Assembly (NCBI GenBank): GCA_021272165.1 | Contig: JAJSLK010000014.1 | Location: forward strand, 1 to 64,000 | Source: Methylacidiphilales bacterium | Lineage (GTDB): Bacteria; Verrucomicrobiota; Verrucomicrobiia; Methylacidiphilales; UBA1321 | Length of the DNA stretch: 64,000 bases | Direction: 5' to 3' | Part shown: positions 59,229-64,000 of the stretch, one piece after another | How the letters are laid out: every line of letters begins with the position of its first letter | Position numbering within the stretch: position 1 is the first letter of the stretch | The notes under the pieces: generated by a model | Databases searched by the model: none | Seen by the model: the letters and a program-made list of their open reading frames with translations, nothing else | Told to the model about the DNA's origin: nothing | Program-made: the position numbers and the translations under genes

Positions 59229-59471
59229 TTATCGGCCGTCCAGCTTGTCCGGGGTCGCCAGCGGTTTGCCCTGATCTGAAACCGAAGCCGGATAGGAGGG
59301 ATCACCACCGACATGCGAATTTTGATCGGCAACGGGACTATTTAAAGTCGATTCGGTGTAGCTCCCATTCGGTTCGGTCTCGTACCGGGAACCGACCTGA
59401 TAGGAAGTGCATCCGGCAAGAAAAAGAAGTGAAATGACAAGCGCTGTTGCGGTGATTTGTGTCCTGGCCAT
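59229..59471 (-). CDS. Small lipoprotein
   Basis: An 80-residue lipoprotein with signal MARTQITATALVISLLFLAGC (lipobox LAGC) and a low-complexity, Ser/Pro-rich mature part (SRYETEPNGSYTESTLNSPV). No recognised family. It lies between the Tyr/His-rich gene and the divergent pdh operon. Confidence 0.65.
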   Translation of the reverse strand: MARTQITATALVISLLFLAGCTSYQVGSRYETEPNGSYTESTLNSPVADQNSHVGGDPSYPASVSDQGKPLATPDKLDGR

Positions 59472-59579
59472 TAGGTAAAGTTAGAACTCTTTTCCCGCCG
59501 GGTAAACAAGACTTCTAATCACATTTTCTTTTGCGAACCCTCTTGATCTAATCGCCTCTCACAGGCATATTTCCGCGAT

Positions 59580-60638
59580 ATGCCCGCCGCCGATCCTGCC
59601 GTTAAAAACGCCAAGAATAACGCCTCGTCCCGACTTCCCGATTTAAAACCCGTTGAGAAAATAGCGCTTTTCCGTCAGATGCTCATCATCCGCCGGTTTG
59701 AGGAAAAAGCGAAGCAGGCTTTCACCCAGGGCAAGATCAAGGGTTTTTGCCATCTCTACAACGGTCAGGAGGCGGTCGCTGTCGGAACGATTTCGGTCCT
59801 CAACGAGGACGATGCGGTCATCACGGCCTATCGCGACCATGCGCACGCCCTCACGCGCGGTTCGGATCCGAACGCCTGCATGGCCGAGCTCTTCGGCAGG
59901 ATCACCGGCTGCTCCCGGGGCAAAGGCGGCTCGATGCATTTCTTCGATGCCAAGCGCCATTTCTACGGCGGACACGGCATTGTCGGCGGCCAGATTCCCC
60001 TCGGCACCGGCCTCGCCTTCGCCCAGAAATATCTCGGTACTAGTCGAGTTACGCTCGCCTACATGGGTGATGGCGCCATCAACCAGGGCTCCGTCCATGA
60101 GGCGATGAATCTTGCCGCTCTCTGGAAGCTCCCCGTTGTTTACATCATCGAGAACAACGAGTACTCGATGGGCACCAGCCAGGCCCGTTCCTCCGCCGGC
60201 GATCCTCTCACCAAACGCGCGGGGGCCTTTGATATGGCCGCCATTCAGGCCAACGGCATGGACATCGATGACGTCCGCGCCAAGACCTTCGAGGCTGTCT
60301 CGCTCGCCCGCACCGAGAGCCTGCCGACGCTGATGGAAATCCGCACCTACCGTTACTTTGGCCATTCGATGTCCGATCCCGGCAAATACCGCTCGAAGGA
60401 GGAGATCGAAGCCCGCCGCCGCAACGACCCGATCGAACTTTACAAGGCCCGCCTCATCGAGCAGAAGGTCGCCACCGAAGAAAGTCTCAACGCCATTGAC
60501 GAAGAGGCCCTCGCTATCGCCCAGGCCTCCTACGATTTTGCCGATCAGAGCGCCGATCCTGAAATCGAGACCGTTTTCGAGGATATTTTCGCGCCCGAAG
60601 ACCAGATCGCCGAATTTCGTCCCAGCCCGCACGGCTGA
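59580..60638 (+). CDS. pdhA: Pyruvate dehydrogenase E1 component, alpha subunit
   Basis: E1 alpha (352 residues) of the heterotetrameric pyruvate dehydrogenase type. It has FEEKAKQAFTQGKIKGFCHLYNGQEAVAVG, and the TPP-binding region YMGDGAINQGSVHEAMNLAALWKLPVVYIIENN-type sequence. It decarboxylates pyruvate and loads the lipoyl group of E2. First gene of the pdh operon; ATG 59580 lacks an obvious Shine-Dalgarno sequence. The coding strand is C-rich at third positions. Confidence 0.95.
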   Translation: MPAADPAVKNAKNNASSRLPDLKPVEKIALFRQMLIIRRFEEKAKQAFTQGKIKGFCHLYNGQEAVAVGTISVLNEDDAVITAYRDHAHALTRGSDPNACMAELFGRITGCSRGKGGSMHFFDAKRHFYGGHGIVGGQIPLGTGLAFAQKYLGTSRVTLAYMGDGAINQGSVHEAMNLAALWKLPVVYIIENNEYSMGTSQARSSAGDPLTKRAGAFDMAAIQANGMDIDDVRAKTFEAVSLARTESLPTLMEIRTYRYFGHSMSDPGKYRSKEEIEARRRNDPIELYKARLIEQKVATEESLNAIDEEALAIAQASYDFADQSADPEIETVFEDIFAPEDQIAEFRPSPHG

Positions 60639-60689
60639 TTTGCCGCCCCCCGCGGCCAACCGTTTCCCAACCAACCGAATCCTTTTCCC

Positions 60690-61664
60690 ATGCCCACCCT
60701 GACCTATCGCGAAGCCCTGAACCAAGCCCTCTCCGAAGAGATGGAGCGCGACGAGCGCGTCATGCTCATGGGCGAGGAAGTCGCCGAGTATGACGGCGCC
60801 TACAAGGTCAGCGAAGGCCTCCTCAAAAAATTCGGTCCGAAACGGATCATCGACACCCCCATCAGCGAGACCGGCTTCAGCGGTCTGGCCGTCGGTGCGG
60901 CGATGTACGGCCTGCGCCCCATCGTCGAGTTCATGACCTGGAGCTTCTCGCTCGTCGCCTACGACCAGATCGTCAACAACGCGGCCCAGGTCCGCTATAT
61001 GTCCGGTGGCCAGTTTTCCGTCCCCATCGTCTTCCGCGGTTCCTCTGGCGGCGGCCTCCAGGTCGGCGCGACCCATTCGCACACGCCGGAAAACTGGTAT
61101 GCCAACGTCCCCGCACTGACCGTCATCACGCCCGCTTTTCCTGATGACGCCAAGGGCCTGCTCAAGAGCGCCATCCGCAGTAACAACCCGGTTTGCTTCC
61201 TCGAAAACGAAAAGCTTTACGGCTATAAGGATGACGTTCCCGAAGGGGAATATCTCACCGAGATCGGCAAGGCCCGCGTTCGCCGCGAAGGCAGCGATTT
61301 TACCATCGTCAGTAACAGCGGTTCGACCCATCGCGCGCTCAATGCCGCCGCGAAACTCGCCGAGGAGGGGATCAACGCCGAAGTCATCGATCTCCGCACG
61401 ATCAAGCCGCTCGATTTCGACACCATTGCCGCCTCGGTCTCCCGCACGAATCGCCTCCTCATCGTCGAGGAGAACAAGCCTTTCGCCGGCTGGGGCGCGC
61501 AGGTCGCCTACCAGGTGCAGCGCGAACTCTTCGATGACCTCGACGCGCCCGTCCACCGCGTCACCTCACTCGACGTTCCGCAGCCCTACAACGGCCGCCT
61601 CGAACAGGCCGTCCTCCCCAACGAGGATCGGATCATCGCGGCCGTCCGGGAACTTTTGGCCTGA
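60690..61664 (+). CDS. pdhB: Pyruvate dehydrogenase E1 component, beta subunit
   Basis: E1 beta (324 residues). It has MGEEVAEYDGAYKVSEGLLKKFG, DTPISETGFSGLAVGAAM, FRGSSGGGLQVGATHS and the C-terminal transketolase domain VEENKPFAGWGAQVAYQ. It pairs with PdhA encoded 51 bases upstream to form the TPP-dependent decarboxylase. Confidence 0.95.
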   Translation: MPTLTYREALNQALSEEMERDERVMLMGEEVAEYDGAYKVSEGLLKKFGPKRIIDTPISETGFSGLAVGAAMYGLRPIVEFMTWSFSLVAYDQIVNNAAQVRYMSGGQFSVPIVFRGSSGGGLQVGATHSHTPENWYANVPALTVITPAFPDDAKGLLKSAIRSNNPVCFLENEKLYGYKDDVPEGEYLTEIGKARVRREGSDFTIVSNSGSTHRALNAAAKLAEEGINAEVIDLRTIKPLDFDTIAASVSRTNRLLIVEENKPFAGWGAQVAYQVQRELFDDLDAPVHRVTSLDVPQPYNGRLEQAVLPNEDRIIAAVRELLA

Positions 61665-61674
61665 TCTCCTTGCC

Positions 61675-62418
61675 ATGAGCAAACTCCCGAACGGCATCCG
61701 CGTTCGCTGGCTCGGTCACGCCACTTTCGATATTACCGGGCCCGACGGCCGGAAATATCTCATCGATCCCTATATCAAAGGAAATCCGAAGTTCCCCAGG
61801 GAACTCACCCATGAGGTTTTCGCCAAGGGCGCTTACGCCTATCTCCTCATCACCCATCCTCACACGGACCATTTCGAGGACGCGCTGCCGCTCCTCAAAA
61901 ACGACCCCAATCTCAAGTCGATCTCCCAGTTTGAAATTGGCCGCTGGCTGACCAGCCAGGGCGTCAAGGATGACCAGGTCACCGGCATGAACACCGGCGG
62001 CACGCTCAAGCTCCCCGGCCTCCGCGTCACCATGGTCAATGCCGTCCATACCAGCTCCATTACCGAGAACGGTATTCAGCGCGCGCTCGGTTTCCCCATC
62101 GGCTACGTCCTTCGCTTTGATGCCGGCTTTTCCCTCTACGTTGCCGGGGACACCGCCGTCACCATGGACATGCAGATCGTCCACGACCTCTACCATCCCG
62201 ATCTCGTCATTCTCCCGATCGGCGATTTTTACACCATGGGCGCCGAGCAGGCCGCCTATGCCCTCAAGCTCCTTCAGCCCAAGTTCGCCATCGGCTGTCA
62301 TTGGGGCACCTATAACGGCATGCCGCCCGGCACGCCCGACGAACTTGAAAAAGAACTGGCGCGTTACCAGCTCTCCACGCAAGTTATCAAGCTGCAACCC
62401 GGCGAATCGCTCACCTAG
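61675..62418 (+). CDS. UPF0173-type metal-dependent hydrolase
   Basis: A 247-residue metallo-beta-lactamase-fold protein of the UlaG/UPF0173 type, with the metal motif ITHPHTDHFEDA (HxHxDH), further ligands in VAGDTAVTMDM and IGCHWGTYNGM. The substrate is unknown. It starts 10 bases after pdhB and ends six before the E2 gene, so it is embedded in the pdh operon. A longer frame open from 61144 runs inside pdhB and is not used. Confidence 0.85.
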   Translation: MSKLPNGIRVRWLGHATFDITGPDGRKYLIDPYIKGNPKFPRELTHEVFAKGAYAYLLITHPHTDHFEDALPLLKNDPNLKSISQFEIGRWLTSQGVKDDQVTGMNTGGTLKLPGLRVTMVNAVHTSSITENGIQRALGFPIGYVLRFDAGFSLYVAGDTAVTMDMQIVHDLYHPDLVILPIGDFYTMGAEQAAYALKLLQPKFAIGCHWGTYNGMPPGTPDELEKELARYQLSTQVIKLQPGESLT

Positions 62419-62424
62419 ACATTT

Positions 62425-63675
62425 ATGGCCAAAGACATCCTCATGCCCCTCCTCAGCCCCTCCATGACCGAGGGCACCCTGGTCAAATGGCTCAAAAAGG
62501 AGGGCGATACCGTCAAGTCGGGCGACATCCTCGCCGAAGTCGAAACCGACAAGGCGACCATGGACCTCGAATCATTCGATTCAGGTGTCCTGCGCAAGAT
62601 TCTCGTGACCGAAGGCAACAAGGTTCCCGTCCAGTCCCGCATCGGCATCATCGGCACCAAGGACGAAAAGATCGACGAATCAGCTCCCTCCGCTCCGGCC
62701 AAGTCGGCGGCCCCGGCGGAAGCGTCGGCCAAGAAAGAAGAAGCCAAAGCCCCCGCAGCGGTTCCGGCCAGTTCCGCTCCCGCGCCTGCTCCGAGCGGTG
62801 GCCGGGTCAAGGCCTCGCCCCTGGCCAAAAAACTCGCCAAGGCCGCCGGCATCAATCTCGCCACCCTCACCGGCTCCGGTCCCGGCGGGCGCGTCGTCAA
62901 GAAGGACCTCCTCAACGCCCCCGCCAACGGCCATGCGCCCGGCGGCGGCTCATCCATCTTCGCCCGCGGCCCCGTGGCTAAGGAAGGTAGCACCAAGCTT
63001 ACGACGATGCGCTCGGTCATCGCCAAGCGCTTGATTGAAAGCAAGACCACCATTCCCCATTTTTATCTCGAGATCGAGGTCGATGCCGGCCCGCTGCTCA
63101 CCCTGCGGGCCCAGCTCAACGACTCGCTCGGCAAGCTCAACCCTCCGGTCAAACTCAGCCTGAACGACTTTGTCCTCAAGGCCGCCGCCGAAGCCGTCCG
63201 CCGCGTTCCCGCCGTCAATGCCTCCTTCGAGGGCGATTCGATCCGGCAGTTTGCCGACGTCCAGCTCTCCTTTGCCGTCGCCATCGCCGAGGGCCTCATC
63301 ACGCCGATCATCAGGGAAGCCCAGAACAAAACGCTCATCCAGATCAGCGCCGAGGCCAAGGCCCTTGCCGCCAAGGCCAAGGACGGCAAGCTCAAGCCCG
63401 AGGAATTCCAAGGCGGCACCTTCACCGTCTCCAATCTCGGTATGCTCGGCATCGACCGCTTCAGCGCCATCATCAATCCGCCCCAGGCCGGCATTCTTGC
63501 GGTCGGCAATATCGTCAAGAAGCCCGTCGTCGGGCCGAACGATGCCATCGTGGTTGGCCATCGCCAGAGCATCACCCTTTCCTGCGATCATCGTGTCATC
63601 GATGGCGCGATCGGCGCCGCCTACCTCAAGGAACTCCGCGAGCTCCTCGAGAAACCAGCGCTGCTGTTGCTTTAA
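62425..63675 (+). CDS. pdhC: Pyruvate dehydrogenase E2, dihydrolipoamide acetyltransferase
   Basis: E2 (416 residues). The N-terminal lipoyl domain carries the lipoylated Lys in VETDKATMDLES near residue 42. An Ala/Pro-rich linker follows, then an E3-binding domain (KASPLAKKLAKAAGINLATLTGSG), a second linker, and the acetyltransferase core with LRAQLNDSLGK and the catalytic SCDHRVIDGA. It has one lipoyl domain. E3 (lpd) is not in the window. Confidence 0.95.
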   Translation: MAKDILMPLLSPSMTEGTLVKWLKKEGDTVKSGDILAEVETDKATMDLESFDSGVLRKILVTEGNKVPVQSRIGIIGTKDEKIDESAPSAPAKSAAPAEASAKKEEAKAPAAVPASSAPAPAPSGGRVKASPLAKKLAKAAGINLATLTGSGPGGRVVKKDLLNAPANGHAPGGGSSIFARGPVAKEGSTKLTTMRSVIAKRLIESKTTIPHFYLEIEVDAGPLLTLRAQLNDSLGKLNPPVKLSLNDFVLKAAAEAVRRVPAVNASFEGDSIRQFADVQLSFAVAIAEGLITPIIREAQNKTLIQISAEAKALAAKAKDGKLKPEEFQGGTFTVSNLGMLGIDRFSAIINPPQAGILAVGNIVKKPVVGPNDAIVVGHRQSITLSCDHRVIDGAIGAAYLKELRELLEKPALLLL

Positions 63676-63678
63676 AAA

Positions 63679-64000
63679 TCAGTCCGGTGGTGACGTTGGA
63701 GCTGCCGCAGGGGCAACGTAGACGGGCGGAACCGGCGCGGCGGCAGGAGCCGGCGAGAAATGGGCGGAAGCCTCTGGCGCAGGCGACGGTTTGACGTGGG
63801 CGATTCGATGCGGCACGGGCGGCATATCCTTCCGGTCCACGGTCTTCAGCACCTCGATGTGCATGTTCTCCATCATCTGCAGAATCGGCGCGTTCAAATC
63901 GACCAGCGGATTGATCTCGGACAGGGCCGTTTTCACCACGGCGATGTGCCCCACATCAAATCCGTCGAGCGCGGCATCCATCGGCACCCATTCATCCGGC
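63679..64000 (-). CDS. Uncharacterised protein with Ala/Pro-rich C-terminus (partial)
   Basis: The reading frame is open to the right edge. Visible residues include FDVGHIAVVKTALSEINPLV, MMENMHIEVLKTVDRKD, then an Ala/Pro-rich tail (SPAPAAAPVPPVYVAPAAAP). A GTG at 63987 could be a start, but the frame continues upstream without a stop, so the gene probably extends further. No family recognised. It ends three bases after the E2 stop, convergent. Confidence 0.5.
   Translation of the reverse strand, partial: PDEWVPMDAALDGFDVGHIAVVKTALSEINPLVDLNAPILQMMENMHIEVLKTVDRKDMPPVPHRIAHVKPSPAPEASAHFSPAPAAAPVPPVYVAPAAAPTSPPD

Noticed and set aside
59643-61556. 637-residue open frame antisense to pdhA and pdhB
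   Set aside because: The opposite strand encodes textbook E1 subunits; the long frame comes from their codon bias.

Overview
The window looks like a chromosomal segment of a high-GC Gram-negative bacterium, most likely a member of the Verrucomicrobiota. The basis is three prepilin-type proteins with the FTLVELLVVIGII leader (one with the H-x9-DG tail typical of the Planctomycetota/Verrucomicrobiota/Lentisphaerota group), a YebC protein with a non-standard N-terminus, GxxExxY genes, and many genes without a clear Shine-Dalgarno sequence. The assignment is inference; no rRNA gene is present.

Layout. 1-3.4 kb: the 5' part of a secreted family 16 glycoside hydrolase, a two-gene unit of unknown function, tRNA-Pro and a palindrome-rich spacer. 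3.4-9.6 kb: mixed housekeeping genes (YebC, SYLF protein, pseudopilin, cytidylate-kinase-like protein, radical SAM protein, aldehyde dehydrogenase, ACT protein). 9.8-20.2 kb: a complete chemosensory operon (HPt, two REC-DUF4388 proteins, CheA with two CheW domains, CheW, a soluble MCP, CheY, CheB, CheR, CheX, CheY, DUF4388 protein) with no flagellar genes nearby. 20.2-21.2 kb: a 0.88-kb islet with a toxin/antitoxin-like pair between an intact tRNA-Arg and a displaced copy of its 3' part. 21.4-27.0 kb: GNAT, a second CheX-type gene, DUF3108, a rhomboid that has lost its catalytic residues, glmS. 27.1-38.7 kb: glgC, a BrnT toxin pair, two pseudopilins, priA, an M50-like membrane peptidase, argS and an aae-like efflux operon. 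38.7-45.4 kb: a 146-bp inverted-repeat element, transketolase, SDR, SMP-30, a GT28-type glycosyltransferase with a DUF4388-FHA protein, and rsmI.

45.4-54.5 kb is a respiratory complex I operon transcribed leftwards as nuoB-C-D-E-F-G-H, without nuoA and nuoI-N. It carries passengers: two BamE-like lipoprotein genes between nuoD and nuoE, a tiny lipoprotein between nuoF and nuoG, and two GxxExxY nuclease-fold genes, each inside its own pair of terminal inverted repeats and placed exactly in an intergenic gap (nuoC/nuoD and nuoE/nuoF). These cassettes are the most unusual feature of the window: short, apparently mobile gene units in which the inverted repeats supply the stop codon and abut the coding frame.

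54.6-64 kb: a small unknown gene, vapBC under a perfect palindrome, aroC, aroK, queG, small secreted proteins, and a pyruvate dehydrogenase operon (E1 alpha, E1 beta, a UPF0173 hydrolase, E2). The + strand reads G-rich to about 54 kb and C-rich beyond it whichever strand is coding, so the replication terminus may lie near the nuoB end of the complex I operon.
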